This document shows, piece after piece, positions 8,831 to 16,006 of a stretch of 64,000 nucleotides of DNA. The DNA is taken from the NCBI GenBank assembly GCA_964509125.1, contig CAZDVZ010000004.1, positions 1-64,000 of the forward strand. Reading direction: 5' to 3'. How positions within the stretch are numbered: the first letter of the stretch is position 1; the number at the start of each line of letters is the position of its first letter. Below the pieces are notes generated by a model. The model was not told the DNA's origin and did no database searches. It saw only the letters and a program-made list of their open reading frames with translations. The translations under genes were made by a program, and so were the position numbers. The DNA comes from SIG653 sp964509125 (GTDB lineage Bacteria; Bacillota; Clostridia; Oscillospirales; CAG-382).

Positions 8831-9349
8831 TCACTGATTAGATTCTGCCTTGGAAATAGATTCACATTTTCCAATAGCCGAATAATTTTTTGTTGTAAGC
8901 TCAATGTCATTTCCAAGTTTTACAGGTACACCATTTAAATAGTAATTTCCGGAATCATAATCAAGCTGAGCAGAAACCGTTACGATTACAAAAAAATCTT
9001 TTTCATCCGATTCGCTTTTCATTGAAAGGTCAGAATCTAATGATGTTTCAATCTCAGAATATGATTGATCTTTAGAAATTTCCTCTATCTCCACATTTGT
9101 AATTTTCCCAATAATCTTTTCTCCATCGGCGGATAAAACATCATCACCCTTTTGGAATTTTTCAATGTTATCAGCGGTGGCTTGATATTTAAAGGTATAA
9201 ATAATATTATTGTCCGCAGTACGATTTTCGGAAGTAAAAAAATTGAATCCTATATAAACAGCAATTCCAACAGCCATAACACATATTAAAAAATCAAGAA
9301 TCGTAAATCTTCTTCCTTTTTGTGACATTCTTTCATTTATTTTATTCAT
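8831..9349 (-). CDS. DUF4330 membrane-anchored protein, first copy
   Basis: This 172-residue protein has a basic N terminus (SQKGRRFTILDF), one transmembrane helix at about residues 17-37 and an external domain with a GDDVLSADGEKIIGKITNV stretch typical of DUF4330 beta-barrel-like domains. AAGGAGG is correctly spaced before the ATG at 9349. It lies 25 bp downstream of the O-antigen-ligase-like gene and overlaps the next DUF4330 gene's region. The arrangement suggests that the external domains assist surface polysaccharide assembly, but no biochemical role is established for the family. Confidence 0.78.
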   Translation of the reverse strand: MNKINERMSQKGRRFTILDFLICVMAVGIAVYIGFNFFTSENRTADNNIIYTFKYQATADNIEKFQKGDDVLSADGEKIIGKITNVEIEEISKDQSYSEIETSLDSDLSMKSESDEKDFFVIVTVSAQLDYDSGNYYLNGVPVKLGNDIELTTKNYSAIGKCESISKAESNQ

Positions 9350-9374
9350 CTGTGTACCTCCTTCATCGTAATAT

Positions 9375-11111
9375 TTAATAAATCTTAGTTACAGATTTTA
9401 TTAGTTTATCATTTTCAACTATCCTTCTGTAAGCCGACGATAGCCCGCCTAATATCCAAAACAATGTAAAAACACGATAATCTCCCCAAGAAAAGCATCC
9501 AAACGAAGATATAATGTAAACCAAAATAACGGAAAACAAGGCAACAGAAATACTCTTTACTTCAATTTCGTTATTATATCTGTGCGAAAGTGACACATTT
9601 CTGAGGAAAATAAAGCTCAAGACAAAAACCAACAGCATTATAAGCAAACCACCCCAAAAGGATAATTGGACCCACAAGTTTCCTGCATTTGCAATCCCTT
9701 CCGCTTCGTAGATAAGCTCACTGTTGCTTGTTCCAAAAAGAAAATGATTTTTGTATTTTATCAATAAATCCGACGCTACATAAATTCCATTAACAGTATT
9801 TGAAAACGCGGAAAAGAAATCATAGGCTACGAATATTAGTGCCAGAGAAAAAAACACTGCTGTAATCTTGTTTTGGGATAATACCAAAAAAATGGTAATC
9901 AAAGCAACAATGCACGATAAAGCTGTAAGCTCCGCTCCGCAAAAACAAAGAGCAATAAAATTCAAAAAAACACCTATAATTACGATGCGCTTATTCTCTT
10001 CTTTTGATTTGAGCAAAAAGAAAGCAAAGATAAATGCACAAGCATACAAAACAGATAAAGCTGCCGTGTTAGTAAAAAAGGAGCTTTTTCTAATCTGGTC
10101 GGTGAAAAATAAATCAAAAGAAATGGTTCTATACTCCCAAAAATACGACGCAATATTATATGCGGCATATAGGGAAGTGGAAACAAAAAGATTTTTTATA
10201 CATTTTATTAAAAGATCTTTTTTACGCATCATCCCCGAAAACAAAAAATACAATAAGATAAAAGGAATTATATCCATCCAACTAAAATTTTGTGCCGGTA
10301 TAAATAAAAATGATGCAAGAAACAACAAAACAGGGATATCATGCAATTTTAAGTATAAGTTTCTTTTGCCTCGAATCACCTTGACCAAATATGAAAAAAG
10401 CGCTATAGATGCCAAAAAAGTCATTAGTGATCGTGATGCAAAAGGCAAACACAAAGAAATTGACAACGCCGCTGTCTCCGGTCTACACATAAAAATAGCG
10501 GTAACAATTAGCATAGAAACAAAAAAAACAATTTCCGATCTTGTAAAAGCTAAAGTGAAAAATCCTGAGAATATACCCACAATCAAAGCACCGCTGATAT
10601 TTCCGTGGCTTTCTCTTTTTTTATAAGTTATAAGTTTTTCACAGTGCAAATATTTTACAAAAACAGAAGATAAAAAACCGCTTTCACACACAGAAGAAGC
10701 AATATTTTTTGATGAAAACAACATGGGAATCACAGCAAACAAAACTACTGCGGAATTTAACACAATATTCTCTGAAATTGTGTTTTTCATGAAGCTGACA
10801 AGCAACGTCATCAAAACAAAAGATGTAATACACCACCCATAGCACCTTAAAGACATTGTTAATAAAAATTCATAAAATAAAGATAATTTTCGAACTATAA
10901 AACTGTTATCTATAGTCTTAGTCAAAAACCCCTTTACAGGATCAAAAAAATATTTTTTGAAAGGTATATTACTAACTTTATTTAAAATAATTGAGTCTTT
11001 AACACTTACGCTATTAGAAGATACAGCACTATAAAAAAACGATCTTTTTATCATTGAAGAAAAATGTCCGAAAATATTTCCAACAGATATTTTATTATGA
11101 TGTTTTTTCAA
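9375..11111 (-). CDS. O-antigen ligase/polymerase-like integral membrane protein
   Basis: This 578-residue protein has a cytoplasmic N-terminal tail of about 90 residues followed by many hydrophobic helices, with a larger polar loop before the last helices. This is the general shape of the Wzy/WaaL O-antigen ligase family, which polymerises or transfers lipid-linked glycans at the outer face of the membrane. The start is a TTG at 11111 with a perfect AAGGAGGT seven bases upstream; the only nearby ATG (11118) abuts that site and leads to a stop after seven codons. It follows trmD by 22 bp and precedes two DUF4330 genes. No glycosyltransferases are adjacent. Confidence 0.75.
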   Translation of the reverse strand: MKKHHNKISVGNIFGHFSSMIKRSFFYSAVSSNSVSVKDSIILNKVSNIPFKKYFFDPVKGFLTKTIDNSFIVRKLSLFYEFLLTMSLRCYGWCITSFVLMTLLVSFMKNTISENIVLNSAVVLFAVIPMLFSSKNIASSVCESGFLSSVFVKYLHCEKLITYKKRESHGNISGALIVGIFSGFFTLAFTRSEIVFFVSMLIVTAIFMCRPETAALSISLCLPFASRSLMTFLASIALFSYLVKVIRGKRNLYLKLHDIPVLLFLASFLFIPAQNFSWMDIIPFILLYFLFSGMMRKKDLLIKCIKNLFVSTSLYAAYNIASYFWEYRTISFDLFFTDQIRKSSFFTNTAALSVLYACAFIFAFFLLKSKEENKRIVIIGVFLNFIALCFCGAELTALSCIVALITIFLVLSQNKITAVFFSLALIFVAYDFFSAFSNTVNGIYVASDLLIKYKNHFLFGTSNSELIYEAEGIANAGNLWVQLSFWGGLLIMLLVFVLSFIFLRNVSLSHRYNNEIEVKSISVALFSVILVYIISSFGCFSWGDYRVFTLFWILGGLSSAYRRIVENDKLIKSVTKIY

Positions 11112-11133
11112 TTTCCATACCTCCTTAAAAATT

Positions 11134-11817
11134 TCAATCTTTCATCAATAGATCCGGACGCTTTCTTTTTGTTCTTTCTAACGACTGTTCATAGCGCCAT
11201 TTTTTTATATTTGCTTCATGACCGCTCAATAACACCTCAGGGACTTCTAAACCTTCAAAGACCCGCGGCCTCGTAAATTGCGGATACTCAAGCAGACCAT
11301 TTTCCAAGCTTTCCTCAGAAGTACATTCGGGAGAGGGCAAAACGCCGGGAATTAAACGAGAAATACAATCTGATAAAATAAGAGCCGGCAATTCTCCGCC
11401 GGTTAAAACATAATCCCCCACGGAAATTTCCTCATCGGAACAAAGAGTGATAGCGCGTTCATCAACGCCCTCATAATGTCCGCATATCAACACCAAATTA
11501 TCGTATTTTAGTAACTCTTTAGCTTTTTCTTGCGTAAAAACTTTGCCTTGCGGAGACATATATATCCTTCTGACCGAACCGTTCAATTTTGAAGTTACAT
11601 CGCGGCAGCAGTCAACTAATGGTTGGCACGTCATAACCATGCCAAAGCCACCGCCAAAAGGTGAATCATCTACTTTTCTATGTTTATTTTTTGAATAACT
11701 CCTAATATCGGTACAATTAATTTCAACATAACCACCTTTTATACCACGGCCAATAATACTTTCTGAAAGATATGTTTCAACCATTTGGGGAAACAAAGTT
11801 AATATTTCAATACGCAT
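11134..11817 (-). CDS. trmD: tRNA (guanine37-N1)-methyltransferase
   Basis: This 227-residue SPOUT-class enzyme methylates G37 next to the anticodon and prevents +1 frameshifting. The N-terminal MRIEILTLFPQMVE, the CGHYEGVDER loop and the knot segment GDYVLTGGELPAL are diagnostic. The C-terminal RKRPDLL ending is also typical. It belongs to the rpsP-rimM-trmD cluster, but 326 bp of non-coding DNA separate it from rimM, and rplS, the usual next gene, is replaced by a membrane protein gene. Confidence 0.96.
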   Translation of the reverse strand: MRIEILTLFPQMVETYLSESIIGRGIKGGYVEINCTDIRSYSKNKHRKVDDSPFGGGFGMVMTCQPLVDCCRDVTSKLNGSVRRIYMSPQGKVFTQEKAKELLKYDNLVLICGHYEGVDERAITLCSDEEISVGDYVLTGGELPALILSDCISRLIPGVLPSPECTSEESLENGLLEYPQFTRPRVFEGLEVPEVLLSGHEANIKKWRYEQSLERTKRKRPDLLMKD

Positions 11818-11845
11818 AAAAGCTCACTCACTTTATAATGATGAA

Positions 11846-11883
11846 AAAGGGGCTGTAAAAAAACATATTTGTTTTTTTACAGC
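11846..11883 (-). terminator. Long A/T hairpin upstream of trmD, possible terminator or attenuator
   Basis: A perfect 14-bp inverted repeat (11852-11865 with 11870-11883, loop TATT) reads on the minus strand as a stem followed by CCCC and five T residues. It lies between the non-coding element and trmD. TTTACA inside the stem and TATAAA at 11832-11837, 16 bp apart, could form a weak promoter for trmD. Confidence 0.5.
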
Positions 11884-11910
11884 TTCTTCGTTCCTACTTA
11901 TCAAAAAAGG

Positions 11911-12118
11911 ATAGAAAAAGGTCGTGAATGGACAAATAGAACCCAAAGCTGCACTTAAGCACTACAAGAGGGACTATTTGTTCACAGCAAAAGAGAATAA
12001 TTTTATGATGATTGAAAAAACTTTTCTCATCAAAACACAAAAAAGCAGATCTATATCGATTATAACGCTCTTACTATATTATTTATCCTCTATTTGCGTC
12101 CACGACTTTTTCCCCCTT
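11911..12118 (-). ncRNA. Candidate 6S-like structured RNA between rimM and trmD
   Basis: The 326-bp gap between rimM and trmD holds no convincing gene. Read on the minus strand it folds into a rod. A closing stem pairs 12112-12089 with 11940-11914 (22 bp with small bulges). A short AAGAG/CTCTT helix (12072-12068 with 11970-11966) comes next. The apical hairpin is 12035-12001 with 14 bp. Large internal loops separate the helices. The length of about 200 nt and the order of closing stem, large bubble and apical stem resemble 6S RNA, the RNA polymerase-binding regulator. Strand is inferred from flanking genes and T-rich sequence after the closing stem; the opposite strand could fold similarly. 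A trmD leader or a miniature inverted-repeat element are alternatives. Confidence 0.35.
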
Positions 12119-12143
12119 TTTAATCATTTTAAGAAGTTAATCC

Positions 12144-12650
12144 CTATTCGGGCACTTTAACATCTTTGCCTAAACCTTCAATAAGTTCAACCACGATTCT
12201 TTCAGGGGAAACTGATTTCACAAATGTATCGTTATAAGGAATCGTATACTCGATTCCATCGCCTCTAACAACATAATAAAAATTTCTCGGACCTTCTTCA
12301 ATCTCAGTGAGGATTCCAATCTCATCGCCTTCAATGTTGAAAACAGTCGCAGAAATTAAATCGTCATTAAAGTAAACGCCCTTTGGAAGTTTTACATCAT
12401 CGCGGTCAAAATATACTGTTCTGCCCGTTAAGACAGAAGCAGCATTTCTGTCTTCGTAGCCTTTGAATATAATCGTAGACACAGAAGACCGAAAAGCTAA
12501 AATCTCAAGAAACTTTTCTCCATTGGGATCAAGATAAAGCTTCTTTACTTTGCTTAGAAAGTCGGGACTGTCACACCAACAGTCAAACCTAAGCTCCCCT
12601 TTTATTCCTCTCGGAGAACAAAGTCTGCCTGCTTCAAGATATTTTTTCAT
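12144..12650 (-). CDS. rimM: Ribosome maturation factor
   Basis: This 168-residue protein binds S19 and helps mature the head of the 30S subunit. The N-terminal EAGRLCSPRGIKGELRF segment matches the RimM beta-barrel, and the C-terminal PRC-barrel includes the VYFNDDLISATVFNIEGDEIG and IPYNDTFVKSV stretches. Length is normal. It follows khpA by 2 bp and is the last gene before the non-coding element upstream of trmD. Confidence 0.95.
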   Translation of the reverse strand: MKKYLEAGRLCSPRGIKGELRFDCWCDSPDFLSKVKKLYLDPNGEKFLEILAFRSSVSTIIFKGYEDRNAASVLTGRTVYFDRDDVKLPKGVYFNDDLISATVFNIEGDEIGILTEIEEGPRNFYYVVRGDGIEYTIPYNDTFVKSVSPERIVVELIEGLGKDVKVPE

Positions 12651-12652
12651 AA

Positions 12653-12883
12653 CTACTGTACAATCTCAACAATCACACGCTTATTTTGCTTAATGGCAGC
12701 TGAGCGAATAAGTGTTCTAATGCATTTTGCAATTCTGCCATTGCGGCCAATGACACGTCCCATATCCTCTTTTGCAACAGTGAGTTCTAAAATGCAAACA
12801 TCGCCGCTTACTTTTTCGGAAACGGAAACGCTGTCAGGGTCATTGACAATAGCCTTTGCTATGTCTGTGAGCATTTGTTTCAT
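12653..12883 (-). CDS. khpA: KH-domain RNA-binding protein
   Basis: This 76-residue single KH-domain protein matches KhpA (YlqC). It has the RNA-binding GXXG loop in VIGRNGRIAKC and the conserved RSAAI helix. KhpA works with KhpB/EloR in RNA binding and in control of cell elongation in Gram-positive bacteria. Its place between rpsP and rimM is the standard one in Firmicutes. Confidence 0.95.
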   Translation of the reverse strand: MKQMLTDIAKAIVNDPDSVSVSEKVSGDVCILELTVAKEDMGRVIGRNGRIAKCIRTLIRSAAIKQNKRVIVEIVQ

Positions 12884-12911
12884 GGAAAAATAACCTTTCT
12901 AATTTTATAGG

Positions 12912-13154
12912 TTAGTCCAAAATACCGTTTTTCTTTAAAATGGAACGAACGGTATCTGTAGGTTGTGCCCCGTTGGAAAGCCATTTTTTGGCTTTTTCTG
13001 CATCGATTGTAATTTCAGCGGGTTCTCTCATAGGATTGTAAAATCCAATTTCCTCAATAAATCTTCCGTCTCTTGAGAAACGTGAATCCGCAACTACGAT
13101 ACGATATGCGGGAGCCTTCTTTGCGCCAATTCTTCTAAGTCTGATTTTTACCAT
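12912..13154 (-). CDS. rpsP: 30S ribosomal protein S16
   Basis: This 80-residue protein is a full-length S16, starting MVKIRLRRIGAKKAPAYRIV, with the RFIEEIGFYNP segment. It is an early 30S assembly protein. A good ribosome binding site (GGAGG) precedes the ATG at 13154. It lies 47 bp downstream of ffh in the ylxM-ffh-rpsP-khpA-rimM operon. Confidence 0.97.
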   Translation of the reverse strand: MVKIRLRRIGAKKAPAYRIVVADSRFSRDGRFIEEIGFYNPMREPAEITIDAEKAKKWLSNGAQPTDTVRSILKKNGILD

Positions 13155-13201
13155 TTTTTCTTTCCTCCGAAAATAGTTTTTTTATATATTTTTTTTAATT
13201 T

Positions 13202-14521
13202 TTAAAAAGGCATCTTAAAGCGTTTTTTCGCTTTCTTAGAAGTGAACTGTTTCATAATTTGTCTCGTTTGATCAAACTGCTTTAAAAGTCTATTCACTTC
13301 CTCTACGCTTCTACCGCTTCCTGCGGCAATACGTTTTTTTCTTGATGAGTTAATTATTTCCGGTCTTACTCTTTCTTTATAAGTCATAGACCTTATAATA
13401 GCTTCCATGTGTGCGACCGCTTTTTCATCGATCTTGGCATCTTTAAGCTGCCCTGCGTTTACTCCCGGAAGCATACCTAAAATAGATTCTAATGAACCCA
13501 TTTTTTTAATTTGTTGAAATTGATCTAAAAAATCATCTAAAGTAAATGATGATTGTCTGATCTTTTGTTCAAGCTCCGCCGCCTTCTTTTCATCAATAGC
13601 TGCCTCAGCCTTCTCAATGAGGGAAAGGACGTCGCCCATTCCTAATATTCGAGACGCAACCCTGTCGGGATGAAAAGGCTCCAGATTTTCTAATTTTTCT
13701 CCGGTGCCCATAAACTTAATGGGTTTTCCCGTTACATATCTAACAGAAAGCGCGGCACCGCCCCTCGTATCGCCATCGGTTTTGGTCAAAATTACACCCG
13801 TTATATCGAGGAGATTGTTAAAACTTTCCGCAATATTTACCGCATCCTGACCGGTCATCGCATCGACAACCAAAAGGATCTCCGTAGGTTGAACTTGGTT
13901 TTTAATGTTGCTAAGCTCTTCCATCAACTGTTCGTCAATGTGAAGTCTTCCCGCCGTATCCAAAAAAACCATGTCGTATCCGTACTTAACAGCATAAGCA
14001 ACAGCCTCTTTAGCTGTAATAACCGGATCCTGGGTGCCTCTGTCAAAAACAGGAACCTTTGCTTTTTCACCCATTATCTGAAGCTGTTTAATCGCTGCCG
14101 GACGATATATATCACAAGCAACAAGCAAGGGATTTTTACCTTTATTTTTATACATCGCCGCAAGTTTTGCGCAATGAGTTGTCTTACCCGACCCCTGAAG
14201 CCCGCACATAAGTATTACTGTGGGCGGCTTTGAACTTATTTCTAATTTTGAATTTTCGCTCCCCATCAATGCGATCATTTCTTCATTTACAATCTTAACA
14301 ATCTGCTGCGCCGGAAGCAAGCTTTCCAAAACATCAGCGCCAACACAACGCTCGGAAACTTTTTTTATAAACTCTTTTACAACTTTAAAGTTAACATCAG
14401 CCTCAAGAAGCGCCAGTTTTATCTCGCGCATCCCAACTTTTACATCGCTCTCCGTAAGCTTTCCCTTGCCACGAAAGAACTTAAATGCATTGGAAAGTTT
14501 GTCACTAAGACTTTGGAACAT
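13202..14521 (-). CDS. ffh: Signal recognition particle protein
   Basis: This 439-residue SRP GTPase targets membrane and secreted proteins to FtsY and the translocon. The N domain is followed by the G domain with P-loop CGLQGSGKTTHCAK (about residues 107-120), DTAGRL and TKTDGD motifs. The C-terminal M domain carries the SRP RNA-binding helix region with SRKKRIAAGSGRSVEEVNRLLKQF. The tail after this is short and ends in KKAKKRFKMPF. It is paired with ylxM, as in other Firmicutes. The SRP RNA gene is not in the window. Confidence 0.97.
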   Translation of the reverse strand: MFQSLSDKLSNAFKFFRGKGKLTESDVKVGMREIKLALLEADVNFKVVKEFIKKVSERCVGADVLESLLPAQQIVKIVNEEMIALMGSENSKLEISSKPPTVILMCGLQGSGKTTHCAKLAAMYKNKGKNPLLVACDIYRPAAIKQLQIMGEKAKVPVFDRGTQDPVITAKEAVAYAVKYGYDMVFLDTAGRLHIDEQLMEELSNIKNQVQPTEILLVVDAMTGQDAVNIAESFNNLLDITGVILTKTDGDTRGGAALSVRYVTGKPIKFMGTGEKLENLEPFHPDRVASRILGMGDVLSLIEKAEAAIDEKKAAELEQKIRQSSFTLDDFLDQFQQIKKMGSLESILGMLPGVNAGQLKDAKIDEKAVAHMEAIIRSMTYKERVRPEIINSSRKKRIAAGSGRSVEEVNRLLKQFDQTRQIMKQFTSKKAKKRFKMPF

Positions 14522-14563
14522 GTTTTCGCCTCCTTTGTTGTATAGACAACAAACATAACTGTT

Positions 14564-14950
14564 TTATTGCTGATTATTTTGATCTATATAATCCATATGT
14601 TCTCTACCAAAATCGGAGAGTGCATTTTGTGCTGTTTTAACAGCATCATCGGAATTGCCGTTATTTTGCAAGACGGCAACCTTTAAAAGTGCGTTTCTTA
14701 AGCCTTCACACGTTTCGGTTAACTCATGACAATGGAGTTTATTTTCCAAATCAAAAAGACGCTCTTCGCCTCTCTTTAATATTTCATAAACTCCTTGACG
14801 AGTTATTCCCAAATTTTCACTTATTTCGGATAACGACATATCCTTGTTATAATACATATCAAGTGCATCGAATTGCTTTTTAGAAAGTACGCTCTCATAA
14901 TAATCCAAAAGCAACCCAACTTGAACGAATCTATTACCTGAAAATCTCAT
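14564..14950 (-). CDS. ylxM: YlxM-family helix-turn-helix protein
   Basis: This protein of about 128 residues matches the YlxM/P13 family, a sigma-70-region-4-like helix-turn-helix (SLSEISENLGITRQGVYEIL) encoded beside ffh. In streptococci YlxM affects SRP function; its exact role is unsettled. I prefer the ATG at 14950 (GGTAG upstream); an in-frame TTG at 14968 would add six residues. It is the first gene of the operon under the consensus promoter at 15016-15044. Confidence 0.9.
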   Translation of the reverse strand: MRFSGNRFVQVGLLLDYYESVLSKKQFDALDMYYNKDMSLSEISENLGITRQGVYEILKRGEERLFDLENKLHCHELTETCEGLRNALLKVAVLQNNGNSDDAVKTAQNALSDFGREHMDYIDQNNQQ

Positions 14951-15015
14951 ATAACTACCAAAAAACAATATTTTTAAAAAATAATTGGTGTAAACAAAAA
15001 AACTTTACAGTCCGA

Positions 15016-15044
15016 ATTATACCTCATTTAATTTCATTTGTCAA
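15016..15044 (-). promoter_or_regulatory. Consensus sigma-A promoter for ylxM-ffh-rpsP operon
   Basis: On the minus strand, TTGACA (15039-15044) and TATAAT (15016-15021) are perfect, with a 17-bp spacer. The predicted untranslated leader is about 60 nt. Confidence 0.88.
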
Positions 15045-15069
15045 GTGTTTTTTTAATTTTTTTCACTCG

Positions 15070-15098
15070 TTGACAATTAAAATATATTATAGTATAAT
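15070..15098 (+). promoter_or_regulatory. Consensus sigma-A promoter for the radical SAM gene
   Basis: TTGACA (15070-15075) and TATAAT (15093-15098) are both perfect, with a 17-bp spacer. It is divergent from the ylxM promoter, with only 25 bp between the two -35 boxes. Confidence 0.88.
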
Positions 15099-15129
15099 TC
15101 TCTAAAACATCAATGAAAGGTATCTTCGT

Positions 15130-16005
15130 ATGGAATGTTATATTTGTCCTCGAAAATGCGGAGCAGACAGAAACAATGAATCGGGGTTTTGCGGTTGTGA
15201 TAACGATATCAAAATATGTCGTGCTTCTCCACACCACTGGGAAGAACCGTGTCTTTCCGGCAAAGCAGGTTCGGGAACCGTTTTCTTTTCAGGATGCCAG
15301 CTTCATTGTATCTATTGCCAAAATCACAAAATTTCACACGGGGACATTGGTAAAACGGTATCTCAATCAGAATTATATGATGTTTTCTTTAAATTAAAAA
15401 ACATGGGTGTGCACAATATCAACTTAGTGACACCGGATATGTACATACCGCAAATAATTCCTGTTATAAAAAAAGCAAAAAAAGATGGGATTGAAATCCC
15501 GTTTATAATGAACTGTTCCGGCTATGAAACAGAAGAAATGATAAACTCGCTTAAAGACATTATCGATATATATCTTCCGGATTTTAAATATATGTCTCCC
15601 CTACTTTCTCAAAAATATTCTTACGCAAAAGATTACTCAGAAATCGCAAAAAAAGCAATAGAATCCATGGTGAAACAACAAGATAAATGTATTTTTGACT
15701 CTTATGGGATGATGCAAAAAGGGGTCATTGTTCGTCACATGATGTTGCCCGGAAAGTTGCACGACTCGAAAAAGATCCTATCATATCTGTATGAAACATA
15801 CGGAGACAATATATACATCAGCATAATGAGCCAATATACTCCGGTAGGCAAAAGCAAATACGAAGAATTAAACAAAAAAATCACAGGGGAAGAATATAAC
15901 TCTCTTGTTGAATTTGCTATTTCGTTAGGTATAAAAAACTCATACATACAAGAAGGAGAAGCGGCAAATGAAAGCTTTATTCCCAACTTCTCCTGCGAAT
16001 TTTAA
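15130..16005 (+). CDS. PflX-type radical SAM protein
   Basis: This 291-residue protein has the radical SAM cluster motif C56-x3-C60-x2-C63 in SGCQLHCIYCQN, which binds a [4Fe-4S] cluster and S-adenosylmethionine. A second cysteine set in the first 30 residues (positions 3, 6, 10, 21, 23, 30) could hold another metal site. The layout matches the PflX family, relatives of pyruvate formate-lyase activating enzyme with no proven substrate. No glycyl radical enzyme gene is adjacent. It has its own consensus promoter and converges on cimA with 1 bp between the stop codons. Confidence 0.88.
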   Translation: MECYICPRKCGADRNNESGFCGCDNDIKICRASPHHWEEPCLSGKAGSGTVFFSGCQLHCIYCQNHKISHGDIGKTVSQSELYDVFFKLKNMGVHNINLVTPDMYIPQIIPVIKKAKKDGIEIPFIMNCSGYETEEMINSLKDIIDIYLPDFKYMSPLLSQKYSYAKDYSEIAKKAIESMVKQQDKCIFDSYGMMQKGVIVRHMMLPGKLHDSKKILSYLYETYGDNIYISIMSQYTPVGKSKYEELNKKITGEEYNSLVEFAISLGIKNSYIQEGEAANESFIPNFSCEF

Positions 16006-16006
16006 T

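Noticed and set aside
9868..10626. Long plus-strand open frame of 252 codons
   Set aside because: It is antisense to the membrane polymerase gene, very rich in Lys, and has no ribosome binding site; it is a shadow of hydrophobic codons.
11908..12120. Miniature transposable element (MITE)
   Set aside because: The arms pair with bulges rather than as clean terminal repeats, I found no target-site duplication, and no second copy is in the window. Not fully excluded.
11924..12160. Possible 78-codon plus-strand gene in the rimM-trmD gap
   Set aside because: GTG start without a spaced ribosome binding site, no recognisable protein features, runs into rimM, and overlaps the paired arms of the folded element.
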